Notes: generated by a model not told the origin, from the letters alone. 64,000 nucleotides of DNA from JBGQOG01 sp052113705 (GCF_052113705.1 NZ_JBGQOG010000004.1:124001-188000); one strand, 5' to 3'. Counted from the first letter of the stretch, positions 26,351-36,364 are shown. Made by a program: numbers and translations.

Positions 26351-28117
26351 GTGCGCGCTCATTCATCCAATGCCGGTGCCGAAACCCGCTCCCCCATCAA
26401 ATTGCTGGAGGGGTTCACCGGCATTTTCTCCTTTCTCTTCTGCATCTCCGGGCTGATCAACATTCTGGCGCTGACCGGCTCGTTCTACATGCTGCAGATC
26501 TATGACCGGGCGCTGGGCAGCGGCAATGTCACCACACTGGTGGCAATCTCGGCACTGGCCATTGGCGCCTATCTCTTTCAGGGCCTGTTTGATGCGCTGC
26601 GCTCGCAGATACTGGTGCGGGTGGGCGCGCGGATGGATCAGCGGGTGGCGCCCCTCGCGCACCGCGTGGCCATCGACATGCCGCGCCTGGGCTATTCGAC
26701 CGCCGAGGCGCTGGAACGGGGCCGCGACGTTGATACGCTGCGGGGGTTTCTCAGCTCGCAGGGGCCGGTTGCGCTGTTCGATCTGCCCTGGATGCCGGTT
26801 TTCCTGATCTTCATCTACATGCTGCACCCGCTTCTGGGGGCGCTGACCTTTGGCGGTGCGGTGGTGCTGTCCTTTCTGGCGCTGATCACCGAAGTGCTGA
26901 CCCGCCGCCGTGCGGGCATCACCCAAAAGGCGGCGATCCGGCGCAATGCGGTGGCGGATTCCAACACCCGCAATGCCGAAGTCATCAAGGCGATGGGCTT
27001 TGGGGCCCGCGCGGTGGCGCGTTTCAACGAGGCCAATGCCGAACATCTGGACCTGCACACCCGCAGCAATGATCTGATCGGCACCTTTGCCGCCCTCAGC
27101 CGGGTGTTGCGGATGATCCTGCAATCGGCGGTGCTGGGCCTTGGGGCCTATCTGGTGATCGTGGGGGCGATGTCGCCCGGCTCGATCATCGCCGCCTCGG
27201 TCGCCTCGGCGCGCGCGCTGGCACCCATCGATATGGCGATCGGCAACTGGAAAAACGTCGTGGGCGCCCGCATCGCCTATGGGCGGCTGAAGGAAACGCT
27301 GGTCGCATTGGCCAATGTGAAAACCCCGATGGAACTGCCCGCCCCCCGGCATTCACTGAAAGTCGAGGGTATCACCGTGGCGGCGCCCGGATCGGGGCGG
27401 GTGCTGCTGAGCGACGTGTCCTTTGCCCTGGAGGCAGGGCAGGCGGTGGGGGTCATCGGTCCCAGCGGCGGCGGCAAGACCACTTTGGTCAAGGCGCTGT
27501 CGGGCATCTGGCCGGTGCTGCGCGGCTCGGTCCGGCTTGATGATGCCGAACTGACGCATTGGCGCGACGATGCGCTGGGCACCTATCTTGGCTATCTGCC
27601 GCAGGAGGTGGCGCTACTGGATGCCACGATCGAGGAGAACATCGCCCGGCTGACCGAGCGGCCCGACCCGAAACGGGTGATTGCGGCGGCACAAAATGCC
27701 GATGTGCATGAAATGATCGTGCGGATGCCTGATGCCTACCGCACCGCCCTCGGGCCGATGGGCGTCTCGCTCTCGGGCGGGCAGCGGCAGCGCATCGGGC
27801 TGGCGCGGGCGCTCTATGGCGATCCGTTCGTGGTGATCCTCGATGAGCCGAATTCCAATCTGGACGGCGAGGGGGAGGCCGCGCTGACCCGCGCCATCCA
27901 AGCGGTCAAGGCGCGGGGGGGCATCGTGGTGGTGATCGCCCATCGCCCCAGTGCACTGGAGGCGGTGGATATGGTGGCGGTGATCCGCGAGGGCAAGCTG
28001 ACGGCCTTTGGCCCGAAAGACGAAATCGTCGGCGGTCCGGCATCGAAACGGGCCAATGTTGCCAATCTGCCGAAACCGCTGCGCGACCGCGCGGCCAATG
28101 TGAGGGCGGAGGGATGA
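26351..28117 (+). CDS. Type I secretion ABC transporter (permease/ATPase, PrtD/HlyB-like)
   Basis: Inner-membrane ABC exporter of 588 residues that would drive secretion of the RTX proteins encoded beside it. Residues about 15-300 hold the membrane domain (SFLFCISGLINILALTGSFY and others). The ATPase domain has Walker A GPSGGGKTTLV, signature SLSGGQRQRIGLARAL, Walker B VVILDEPNSNLD and switch VVIAHRP. It lacks the N-terminal peptidase-like domain of HlyB, so it is of the PrtD class. The GTG at 26351, after GGGAAGAAC, was chosen: it lies past the hairpin and gives the usual short N terminus. The next gene overlaps by 4 bases. Confidence 0.92.
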   Translation: MRAHSSNAGAETRSPIKLLEGFTGIFSFLFCISGLINILALTGSFYMLQIYDRALGSGNVTTLVAISALAIGAYLFQGLFDALRSQILVRVGARMDQRVAPLAHRVAIDMPRLGYSTAEALERGRDVDTLRGFLSSQGPVALFDLPWMPVFLIFIYMLHPLLGALTFGGAVVLSFLALITEVLTRRRAGITQKAAIRRNAVADSNTRNAEVIKAMGFGARAVARFNEANAEHLDLHTRSNDLIGTFAALSRVLRMILQSAVLGLGAYLVIVGAMSPGSIIAASVASARALAPIDMAIGNWKNVVGARIAYGRLKETLVALANVKTPMELPAPRHSLKVEGITVAAPGSGRVLLSDVSFALEAGQAVGVIGPSGGGKTTLVKALSGIWPVLRGSVRLDDAELTHWRDDALGTYLGYLPQEVALLDATIEENIARLTERPDPKRVIAAAQNADVHEMIVRMPDAYRTALGPMGVSLSGGQRQRIGLARALYGDPFVVILDEPNSNLDGEGEAALTRAIQAVKARGGIVVVIAHRPSALEAVDMVAVIREGKLTAFGPKDEIVGGPASKRANVANLPKPLRDRAANVRAEG

Positions 28118-30528
28118 TCCGGGTCAAAGCCAGCAAGGCCCCCGCTGCAGAGCCCGAGGGTGCCGAAAGATATGCGCTGAAAGAGGACCGCGCATCGCTG
28201 CGTCCCCCGCTCGGGATCTCGGCGGCATTGGTGGGGTTGGCGACGTTTCTCTATCAATCGCTCAAGCCCTATTTCGCGCTGGCCGCTGCCGATGACGGGG
28301 CGCAAGAGGCCGCCGCCGGGGCACAGGATCACCCGGGCCGGGCCCCGGCCGAGAGCCGCATCGACAGCGCCAGCACCCCGGTCCCGGCGCCTGCGGCACC
28401 GCCCGAGGTCGCGGCAGATCCCGCGCCCAAGATCAGCCTGCTGGTCAGCGATGCCGCCCCGGTGCCCTATTTCTGGTGGAGCAGCCTGTCGGGACTGCAG
28501 GATCTGCAGATCCCGCCCGCGCATTTGCATGGCGGCAACATCAACGCGACCCCTGCCGCGCAGCCGCTGAACCGGCCCTTGGGCGCGCCGCAGCCCGCGC
28601 CCCACGCGGGTGGGGCTGTGCAGACGCCGCAAGAGCGCCCGGCGGACCGTTCGCGCAACCGCGCACCGACGAAATCCGCCTCGGTTTTTCTGGATGACAC
28701 CTTGAGCGGCGCGGCAATGTTGCTGGGCCTTGAGGCGCTTTTGGCCAACAGCGCGGATGCGGATGGCGATGTGTTGATGGTGCAAAACATCACCGCTTCG
28801 TCGGGCACATTGCTGCGCGTGGAGGGCGGCTGGCTCTTTACCCCGGCCCCCGACGCTGTGGGGCCGGTGGTGTTCACCTATGACATCAGTGATGGGCTGG
28901 CTTCGGTACAGCAGGTGGCGCGGGTGATGGTGCTGCCGGATCCGCAAGAGGGAGGCCCGGGCGATGACGCGCTGACCGGCACCGGCCATGTCGACGAATT
29001 GCACGGTGGCGCGGGGGATGATGTGCTGAGCGGCCTCGGCGGCGGTGATCTGCTGTTTGGCGGCGATGGGGATGATCTGCTGATCGGCGGCGCGGGCAAT
29101 GACACGCTGCAGGGCGGGGCGGGGAATGACACGCTGATGGGCGGCAGCGGCAATGACATGCTGTTTGGGGGCCTCGGCGACGATCAGCTGTCGGGCGGTG
29201 CCGGGCGCGATCAGCTCTATGGCGAGGCGGGCAATGACACGCTCTCGGGGGATGCGGGGGATGATTATCTCTCGGGGGGGGATGGCGATGACAGCCTGAG
29301 CGATGGCGCGGGCACCGATCTGGTGGCGGGCGATGCGGGCGACGATCACTTCACACCCAGCGCCGATGCCACGGCCGATGAGTTCGACGGTGGCGTGGGC
29401 GAAGACACCGTTGATTATGCCGCCTTGGCCGCCGGGGTTGTGGTCGACCTTGCTGCGGGCACAGCTTCGGGCACGGAAATCGGCACCGACAGCCTGATCG
29501 CCATCGAACATGTCACCGGCAGTGCGGGCGACGATGTGCTGAACGGTGATGCCGGGGAGAACCATCTATCGGGCGGCGCCGGGAACGACCACCTCGAGGG
29601 CGGCGCGGGCGATGATCTGCTGGCCGATGGCGCGGGTGCGGATGTCGTGCAGGGCGGCGCGGGCGACGATCATCTTCGGGCCGCCGCCGATGGGGAGAGT
29701 GACCATTTTGACGGGGGCGGGGGTCGGGATTTGCTGGATTACAGCGCCACCAGCGCGGGTGTCACGGTGGATCTTTCGGCGGGCACCGTGACGGGCGCCG
29801 ACAGCGGCACCGACAGTGTCGCGGATGTCGAGGATGTCTTGGGCGGCATCGGGGATGATGTGCTGACCGGTGACGCCGGGGACAATCGGCTGTCGGGCGG
29901 CGATGGCGATGACCGTCTGTCGGATGGCGCGGGCTGCGACGCGCTCGCGGGTGGGGCGGGCGATGATCTGGTGATCGCGGCCGCCGATGGCTGCGATGAT
30001 CACTATGACGGGGGCGATGGCGAAGACCTGCTCGATTACAGCGCCACCACGCAGGGCATCGACGCGGATCTGGCCGCCGGCACGGTGACGGGCGCCGAGG
30101 TCGGCACCGATGTCATCACGCGCTTTGAGGCGCTGACGGGCGGCGCGGGCGATGACCGTTTCACCTTCGGGGCCGGGGATGCGCAGGTTACCGGCGGCGG
30201 CGGTGATGACCTCTATGTCTTTGATCCGGCAGAGGAGAGCGCGCCAAGCGCCAGTTCGGTCTATGAGATCACGGATTATAACGTGGGCGATTGCATCCGG
30301 ATTGACCGGTTCAACCTGTTTGAACAGCCCGCCGATCCCGCAGCGCCGTCTGATGCGGCCTATTTCGTCACCGATGCCCAGGGGATGTCGCTGTTGATGC
30401 AGGCGGGGGCGGACCCGCTGGCAGGGATCCCGCGCACCACGATCGAATATCTGTCCGGGGAATCGATGACGCTGCTGACCGTCTATGTCGACGGGACGCA
30501 TGTTTTTTATGTGAGTGAATTGGCCTGA
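28114..30528 (+). CDS. RTX repeat protein with N-terminal membrane anchor
   Basis: An 804-residue acidic protein. A basic/charged N terminus is followed by one hydrophobic segment (PPLGISAALVGLATFLYQSL, about residues 31-50), a long Pro/Ala-rich spacer to about 180, and a cadherin-like domain (SVFLDDTLSG to VARVMVL, about 190-275). RTX nonapeptides fill about 285-700. Three tandem modules of about 100 residues, each with DYSA..GV.VDLAAGT..G...GTD, start near bases 29377, 29701 and 29998. It overlaps the exporter gene by ATGA and precedes the adaptor gene. The anchor suggests either a surface-tethered RTX protein or a structural partner of the exporter; no homologue of known function is recognised. 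Confidence 0.8.
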   Translation: MIRVKASKAPAAEPEGAERYALKEDRASLRPPLGISAALVGLATFLYQSLKPYFALAAADDGAQEAAAGAQDHPGRAPAESRIDSASTPVPAPAAPPEVAADPAPKISLLVSDAAPVPYFWWSSLSGLQDLQIPPAHLHGGNINATPAAQPLNRPLGAPQPAPHAGGAVQTPQERPADRSRNRAPTKSASVFLDDTLSGAAMLLGLEALLANSADADGDVLMVQNITASSGTLLRVEGGWLFTPAPDAVGPVVFTYDISDGLASVQQVARVMVLPDPQEGGPGDDALTGTGHVDELHGGAGDDVLSGLGGGDLLFGGDGDDLLIGGAGNDTLQGGAGNDTLMGGSGNDMLFGGLGDDQLSGGAGRDQLYGEAGNDTLSGDAGDDYLSGGDGDDSLSDGAGTDLVAGDAGDDHFTPSADATADEFDGGVGEDTVDYAALAAGVVVDLAAGTASGTEIGTDSLIAIEHVTGSAGDDVLNGDAGENHLSGGAGNDHLEGGAGDDLLADGAGADVVQGGAGDDHLRAAADGESDHFDGGGGRDLLDYSATSAGVTVDLSAGTVTGADSGTDSVADVEDVLGGIGDDVLTGDAGDNRLSGGDGDDRLSDGAGCDALAGGAGDDLVIAAADGCDDHYDGGDGEDLLDYSATTQGIDADLAAGTVTGAEVGTDVITRFEALTGGAGDDRFTFGAGDAQVTGGGGDDLYVFDPAEESAPSASSVYEITDYNVGDCIRIDRFNLFEQPADPAAPSDAAYFVTDAQGMSLLMQAGADPLAGIPRTTIEYLSGESMTLLTVYVDGTHVFYVSELA

Positions 30529-30562
30529 GGCTGCGCGCCGGGGGGCAGGGGGAGGACACAAG

Positions 30563-31888
30563 ATGGCTTTTGTTGACATGTCGGCAGGCGCAGCGGCACC
30601 CGCACAGAGCAACTTTCGCGTCGGGCCGCGAATGGTGTTGGGGGTGGTGTGCATGGGGCTGCTGGTTGGGGGTTTCGGCGGCTGGGCCGCGGTGGCCAAG
30701 CTCTCGGGGGCGGTGATTTCCAGCGGCGTGGTGGCGGTGGATCAGAACGTCAAGGCGATCCAGCACCGCGATGGCGGCATCATCTCGGAGATCCTGATCC
30801 GCGAGGGGGATATGGTGGCCGAGGGGCAGGTGATGTTCCGGTTGGATGATGCGCAAACGCGGGCTGAATTGTCGATTCTCAGCTCGCAGCTGGTGGAACT
30901 GACGCTGCGCCGCGCCCGGCTGATGGCCGAGCGGGACAATCTGTCCGATTTCGCGCTGCCGCCCGAGCTGGATTCCGTAAGTCCGCAGGTGATCGAGGTG
31001 CTGAACGGTGAGAGCCGGATCTTTGACGGCAACCGCCTGCACCGCGACAGCCAGAAGCAGCAACTCCAGCTGGGCATTGACCAGATCGGCGAAGAGCTGA
31101 ACGGGCTGACCGCGCAGCACGCCGCCAAGGCGCATGAGATCGAGCTGGTGGGGGCCGAGGCAGATAGCATTCACGTGCTGATGAAAAAGGGTCTGACCGA
31201 GCGCAGCCGCGCCTATACGATTGACCGCGAGCTGGTGCGCCTGCAGGGCGAGCTGGGCGAGATCGACGCCTCACTCGCCCGGGCGAAGGCGCGGATCGGC
31301 GAGGTGCGGCTGCAGATCCTGGCCATTGACGAGACCGCGCGCACCGATGCGCAGCGCGAACTGGCGCAGGTGGAGACCCGCCGCTCCGAGCTGTCGGACC
31401 GGATGAGCGCCACCACCGACCGCCTGTCGCGCACCGACATCCGCGCGCCGATTGCCGGGCGGGTGAACGAGCTGAACGTGCATACGGTGGGCGGGGTGAT
31501 TTCGCCCGCGCAGGTGTTGGCGACCATCGTGCCCAAGGATGCCAAGCTGAACGTCACCATGCGCATCTCGCCCAGCTCGATCGACCAGATCCATGTCGAT
31601 CAACCGGCCCGCGTGCGCTTTCCGACCTTCAACCAGCGCACCACGCCCGAGCTGAAGGGCCATGTGTCCTTCGTTTCGCCCGCCACCAGCCGCGACGAGA
31701 CCACGGGCGCGCTGTTCTATCTGGGGTATGTCGATGTCTCGGATGCCGAACTGGCGCGGCTGGAGGGGCAACCACTGTTACCGGGCATGCCGGCCGAGGT
31801 TTTCGCGATGACCGAAGAGCGCAGCGTGCTCTCCTATCTGCTCAAGCCGATGAGCGACCGCTTCAGCCGCGCCTTCCGCGAGCGGTGA
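30563..31888 (+). CDS. Type I secretion periplasmic adaptor, HlyD family
   Basis: Membrane fusion protein of 441 residues linking the ABC exporter to an outer-membrane TolC channel. It has one membrane helix at about residues 24-45 (MVLGVVCMGLLVGGFGGWAA) and split lipoyl-like halves (VKAIQHRDGGIISEILIREG and IRAPIAGRVNELNVHTVGG). Between them is a long alpha-hairpin coiled coil (about 95-285), followed by a beta-barrel and C-terminal region ending in SYLLKPMSDRFSRAFRER, typical of PrtE/HlyD adaptors. The ATG at 30563 follows GGGGGAGGA. It is the last gene of the secretion operon. No tolC gene is in the window. Confidence 0.93.
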   Translation: MAFVDMSAGAAAPAQSNFRVGPRMVLGVVCMGLLVGGFGGWAAVAKLSGAVISSGVVAVDQNVKAIQHRDGGIISEILIREGDMVAEGQVMFRLDDAQTRAELSILSSQLVELTLRRARLMAERDNLSDFALPPELDSVSPQVIEVLNGESRIFDGNRLHRDSQKQQLQLGIDQIGEELNGLTAQHAAKAHEIELVGAEADSIHVLMKKGLTERSRAYTIDRELVRLQGELGEIDASLARAKARIGEVRLQILAIDETARTDAQRELAQVETRRSELSDRMSATTDRLSRTDIRAPIAGRVNELNVHTVGGVISPAQVLATIVPKDAKLNVTMRISPSSIDQIHVDQPARVRFPTFNQRTTPELKGHVSFVSPATSRDETTGALFYLGYVDVSDAELARLEGQPLLPGMPAEVFAMTEERSVLSYLLKPMSDRFSRAFRER

Positions 31889-32713
31889 CCGGCGAGGTGG
31901 AGAGGGGGGAGATGCGCAAGGCACGCGTTGAGAGCCTCCGTGCCCGCCGGAGCATCGCCCTGTCGGGGGGAATGCCCGGGCAGGGCGGGGGCTCTGCGAC
32001 CGCACGAAAGTTCCGCATCCCGCAGGACGTTGTGGCGTCCGATCAGTTTTGGCTCCGTCTGCGCCGCCCCGGAAGCAGGGCGTGACGCCAAAGCACCCAA
32101 CGCAAGGGATCCCTGCGGGTGCCAGGTGATAAAAGGACGTGCCGGCAACGAAGGTCCGGCGGCCCCCTTCCATCGGCAATAAGGCCAGATTGCGGCCGCC
32201 GGATCTGCCACGCGCTGGCCAGAGCCCCGGGCCCGGGCGTTGGCCTATCAACGCGCACAAGCGCCGGGTTCTGTCAGGGGGCAGCTTCTTGCCTGCAATG
32301 CCCAGAGAGGGCCTGACCTGTCGCCGCCGGTTCGCTTCGGCCCCGTGCCCACGGAGCATTGCGCCGCGTATCTCGGCTGGGCGCCCAGATTTTACCGCGG
32401 TGATGATTTCAGCGTGTATCAGGTCATCTGCCCGATCTTTCGGGGCTCTGGCTTTGGCCTCTGGCCGGTCCGAAGACTGAGGCGGGGTGATGCCGCAGCC
32501 GCGCGGATGCCCGCGCCCTGCCGCAGCTGCACCGCTCTGGCCCAAGGCCCGCGACCGGGCGACCGCGCGGCGGGGGCTGGCGTCCGGACTGTCCGGTGAC
32601 GCGGTCTCTGACGCCGGAGCTTCCTTCTGCATCAGGGACATACCCGCCGCGGTTGCAAACCAGCCGTTAAGATCGGGGTGCTAGACCGGGCGTTCACAGG
32701 TTGGGGAATTCCT
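31889..32713. other. Large non-coding or degraded region between hlyD-like gene and chemoreceptor
   Basis: About 825 bases, GC-rich, with several overlapping open frames on both strands. The longest, on the minus strand at about 31778-32641, runs into the adaptor gene and gives Arg/Pro/Gly-rich protein with no recognisable fold. No terminator, repeat or RNA gene was recognised. It may be decayed coding sequence. Confidence 0.5.
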
Positions 32714-34660
32714 ATGCGGTTTATGACGTCGCTGCACATCGGTGCACGCATCTATTCGATTGTCTTCGCGTCGATTTTGGCCAGCGCGGCAATCGGCCTT
32801 ACCATGTATGTTCTTGTTGTGAATAATGTTTACTCCATGCGGGAGAAAAATCTGAAAGACGTGGTCGACATCGCCGTCAGCGAACTGAGCACGCTGAACA
32901 GCCGCGTCGAATCGGGCGAAATCACGCTCGATCAGGCCAAGACAGATGCCGCCGCCTTCATCAGCACCCTGCGATATGACAACGGCAACTATCTGTTTGC
33001 CTTTGATTATGATGCCGTGGTCGTCGCGCATGGCACCAAACCCGACCGGGTCGGCTCCAGCCAGATGGACCTGCAGGACCCGAATGGCATCTACATCTAC
33101 CGCGATCTGATCACCGTTGCGCGCAAGGACGGCGGCGGCATCCTGATGTACAGCACCGGCCGCTCGGGCACCGACGGCGCCCCCGACACGCTCATCCCGA
33201 AAATGAGCTATGGGCGCGACTTTCCGCAATGGGGCTGGATCATCTCGACCGGCGCCTATGTGGAAGATGTGCAGGCCGTCATCGCCCGCCTGCGCAACTT
33301 TGCACTGGGCGTTTTTGGCGCGGGCATCCTTTTGCTGTCATTGCTCAGTATCGTCATTGCCCGCAGCGTGACGAAACCGATCCACACGCTGAACAGCCGC
33401 ATGCGTGCCATGTCGGATGGCGACATCGCCTCGCCGATTCCCTTCATCGACAAGGCGGATGAAATTGGTGAAATGGCGGGATCCGTCCAGTCCTTTCAGG
33501 TGGGTCTGCAGCGCACCGCGGAGCTCGAAGAGGCCAACACCCGTGCCCGCCACGAGAAGGAGCAGGCCCGCCTGCGCAGCGAGGCCGAGCGCGACGAACG
33601 CCTCGCCCGCGAGGCCGCCGCAGAGCGCGACGCCCAGCAACGCGCCGCTGCGGATGCGGCAGAGCGTGAACGGCTGCGTTTGTTGGCCGATGCTGAGCGC
33701 AACGACAATGCCGAGAAACAGCAGGTGGTTGTGCAGGCGCTGGGGCATGCCCTCAAACAGCTGTCGCAAGGCGATCTGACCAGCAATATCGCCACCCCCT
33801 TCTCGGGCAGCTATGAAGTGATCCGCACCGACTTCAATGCCGCCGTCGCCAGTCTGCGCGATGCCCTGTCCACCGTCATCAACAACTCCAATTCGATCCG
33901 CACCGAGACAAAGCAGATCAGCACCGCCTCTGACGAGCTGGCACGGCGCACCGAAAGACAAGCGGCGACACTGGAAGAAACCGCTGCGGCGATGAACGAG
34001 CTGGTCGCATCGGTGCGCGAGGCGGCCAAAAACGCCAACGAAGCGAACGTCATGTCCAAGGATGCGCAGACCAATGCTGCCAACGGCAGCAAGGTCGCCA
34101 CGCTTGCCGTCGATGCCATGGATGCGATCCGGACGTCGTCGGGCGAAATCTCGAAAATTTCGTCGGTGATTGAAGATATCGCCTTCCAAACCAACCTGCT
34201 TGCACTGAACGCCGGGGTTGAAGCCGCGCGGGCGGGCGAATCCGGCCGCGGCTTTGCCGTCGTCGCCACCGAGGTGCGGGCCCTGGCGCAACGCTCTTCC
34301 GAGGCGGCAAAAGAGATCAACGATCTGATCGAGAAGTCGGGCCAGCATGTGGCAACGGGGGTCGATTTCGTGAAAAAGACCGGCGGTGCGCTGGCGTCGA
34401 TCCAATCCTCGATCGAGGACATCTCGAGCCGGGTTGAAGGCATCGCCGCCTCTGCGGCCGAGCAGACCGGTGCTCTGGTCGAGATCAACGCGGCCGTCAA
34501 CGATCTGGATCAGGTCACCCAGCGCAATGCCGCGATGTTCGAGGAAACCAGCGCCGCCACCCATGCGCTGCGCGGGGAAGTCGATGCGCTGTCAGAAGCG
34601 GTGTCGATGTTCAGCCTCAGCAGCGCGGCGGGGCAAGCTCTGCGTCGCACTGCGGCGTGA
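32714..34660 (+). CDS. Methyl-accepting chemotaxis protein with single Cache sensor
   Basis: A 648-residue chemoreceptor. Membrane helix 1 (about residues 12-36) and helix 2 (about 197-217, LGVFGAGILLLSLLSIVIAR) bracket a periplasmic single-Cache domain (YDNGNYLFAFDYDAVVVAHG, and FPQWGWIISTGAYVEDV). A HAMP domain, a Glu/Arg-rich coiled coil and a second HAMP-like segment lead to the signalling domain, with the conserved tip QTNLLALNAGVEAARAGESG. It would relay small-molecule cues to CheA/CheW; the ligand is unknown. The ATG at 32714 was chosen over an upstream GTG. It is monocistronic, with a hairpin after the stop. Confidence 0.94.
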   Translation: MRFMTSLHIGARIYSIVFASILASAAIGLTMYVLVVNNVYSMREKNLKDVVDIAVSELSTLNSRVESGEITLDQAKTDAAAFISTLRYDNGNYLFAFDYDAVVVAHGTKPDRVGSSQMDLQDPNGIYIYRDLITVARKDGGGILMYSTGRSGTDGAPDTLIPKMSYGRDFPQWGWIISTGAYVEDVQAVIARLRNFALGVFGAGILLLSLLSIVIARSVTKPIHTLNSRMRAMSDGDIASPIPFIDKADEIGEMAGSVQSFQVGLQRTAELEEANTRARHEKEQARLRSEAERDERLAREAAAERDAQQRAAADAAERERLRLLADAERNDNAEKQQVVVQALGHALKQLSQGDLTSNIATPFSGSYEVIRTDFNAAVASLRDALSTVINNSNSIRTETKQISTASDELARRTERQAATLEETAAAMNELVASVREAAKNANEANVMSKDAQTNAANGSKVATLAVDAMDAIRTSSGEISKISSVIEDIAFQTNLLALNAGVEAARAGESGRGFAVVATEVRALAQRSSEAAKEINDLIEKSGQHVATGVDFVKKTGGALASIQSSIEDISSRVEGIAASAAEQTGALVEINAAVNDLDQVTQRNAAMFEETSAATHALRGEVDALSEAVSMFSLSSAAGQALRRTAA

Positions 34661-34669
34661 CCGACCGGC

Positions 34670-34693
34670 CAGGGGCGGTGCAATCCGCCCCTG
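34670..34693 (+). terminator. Possible terminator hairpin after the chemoreceptor gene
   Basis: CAGGGGCGG, loop TGCAAT, CCGCCCCTG: a perfect 9-bp stem starting 10 bases after the stop codon. No T-tract follows. Confidence 0.5.
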
Positions 34694-35325
34694 AGCCTGA
34701 ACCTTCGTGGCTTCGGCACGGGTGCCTTGCTGCGGCCCGACCGGGCCACGCGGATCCTATTCCGGCAGGCGGCCCGTCTGCAATCTGCCTGCCCCAAGCG
34801 CCATAACCGCCAGAGGAGGGCCGTCCGAGGAGGACCGTCCGCGCGGCCGGATGGTGGATACCCATCGCGCGTCCAGACCTCGCAGCAGCGGGAGGCCCCC
34901 GCGCGGATCCCATGGTAAAGGGTCCGGTACTTTGCGATCTCACGATACGCCGACGCCTGCACGCGCGCGCATGCCCGGAGGTGCCACTGTGATACTGGAT
35001 CGGCACCTTGGCTTGCCAACCGCAGCCCCGCCTGAAAGTCCGAAGCGGGCCCGCTCTGACCGTCGCCCGGGCAAAGAGTTGCTGAACGCCCCTTTGGGGG
35101 GTGGCTGCGGCTTTCGGGATGGTGACGGCGCATCGCATCGGATCGTCATGCGGGGGTTCGGGGCCGAACAGGTTGATCCGGCCGTTCTGCCCTCAAGAAG
35201 GGCCACCGTGCAGCCACAAGGCGGCATTGAACCCCCGGTGACACATGCGGCACCACATCCGCACTCCGGCCTCAACGGCGCTGATCGCGCGTCTCCCGTG
35301 CCGCGCCGCACTCTTTGGTCTCGCG
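34694..35325. other. Intergenic region without recognisable genes
   Basis: About 630 bases with only short Arg/Pro-rich frames in all readings, none resembling a protein family. It lies between the chemoreceptor and a lower-GC gene beside tRNA-Ala, so it may be remnant sequence of an inserted segment. Confidence 0.45.
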
Positions 35326-36072
35326 TCACGCGATCTGGAAAAAGCCTTTTGGGAACATGGATTTGACATTTGACCGTGTGGCATCGAACGCTGCATATTC
35401 ATTGGCCACATCCAGAATGCTGTCGGTCAGCGTAAGGGCGACCCCGTTGCCGGTTTTGGCAATCGTCACATTCTGGTGGAGGTCCGGCAGTGAGCTGGCG
35501 ACATCGGCATAGGGGCGCCCGAGAAATGTTGACCAGCCGAGTTGTGGGACGGACGTTGATGTCCTTTGGTCCGTGCCCCAGGTTGGCTCCCGGGCCGCTG
35601 ACAAATCCGCCCTGAGATGCGCGTCCCGGTGCAGGTGGACGAAGGCATAATGTGCCTCGGTCACTGCGTACAGGCGGTGCGCAAATCCAAGCCAGTCAAT
35701 TGCCTTGTGGGGCTTGGCGTAGACCGAGAGCTTTGCTGGCACCTCGCGTCCCCGAGCGGTGCGGCTTTCGTGCCGGATTTCTGCCTGATACCTGTTGGTC
35801 AGCGTGCGTTGCCAGCCAAGACCAACGTGAAACGCTGACAAGGCTCCGCTGATCCGCATTGTGCCGATTCTGGCCCAGTGGGGCTGAGCATCTGCCACTC
35901 CGGCGACATCTGCGATGTGATCGTTCCAGATGCTCAAGGTCTGCGGTGCGAGGCGTTCATCGTGATCGGCAAAAAGCTCAAGCAATTGCCTGCCGAAGGC
36001 CCAGTCAATTGTGGGTCTTCCGATTTCGATATGGATGACCAGAAGCTCTTTTGCGGTGAGATCGCGCACCAC
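35326..36072 (-). CDS. Hypothetical protein, possibly Imm52-like immunity protein
   Basis: About 248 residues from a GTG at 36072 (VVRDLTAKELLVIHIEIGRP); the frame is open to a TTG at 36168, so the start is uncertain. No signal peptide or membrane segment is seen. The layout recalls Imm52-type immunity proteins of polymorphic toxin systems: an N-terminal half with many Trp/His residues, a middle IDWLGFAHRLYAVTEAHYAF, then QLGWSTFLGRPYADV and a C-terminal LTLTDSILDVANEYAAF. This assignment is weak. Base composition is less GC-rich than the neighbours and it lies next to a tRNA gene, suggesting acquisition. No toxin gene is nearby. Confidence 0.55.
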   Translation of the reverse strand: MVRDLTAKELLVIHIEIGRPTIDWAFGRQLLELFADHDERLAPQTLSIWNDHIADVAGVADAQPHWARIGTMRISGALSAFHVGLGWQRTLTNRYQAEIRHESRTARGREVPAKLSVYAKPHKAIDWLGFAHRLYAVTEAHYAFVHLHRDAHLRADLSAAREPTWGTDQRTSTSVPQLGWSTFLGRPYADVASSLPDLHQNVTIAKTGNGVALTLTDSILDVANEYAAFDATRSNVKSMFPKGFFQIA

Positions 36073-36288
36073 CGACAACCCTTTTCTGCACTGTCCCGAG
36101 CCGAGATGCGTACCGGCCCTTAAATGGCGCACAAACCGCAAGAGTTGGCAAGAATGCAGACCGGGCAAACCTCTGGCCGGTCAGCTTTGCGGTCCTTCAG
36201 GGCCAGCGAGATTGCCAGCGTGCCGGACGGCAGATGTCATGTCTGGGCCGGTCAGGGCCAGACGATCAGCGACGGTTCAAAGGAAAAT

Positions 36289-36364
<76 letters not shown>

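Noticed and set aside
31778..32641. Minus-strand open frame of 287 codons
   Set aside because: It overlaps the end of the HlyD-like gene and gives Arg/Pro/Gly-rich protein without any motif.
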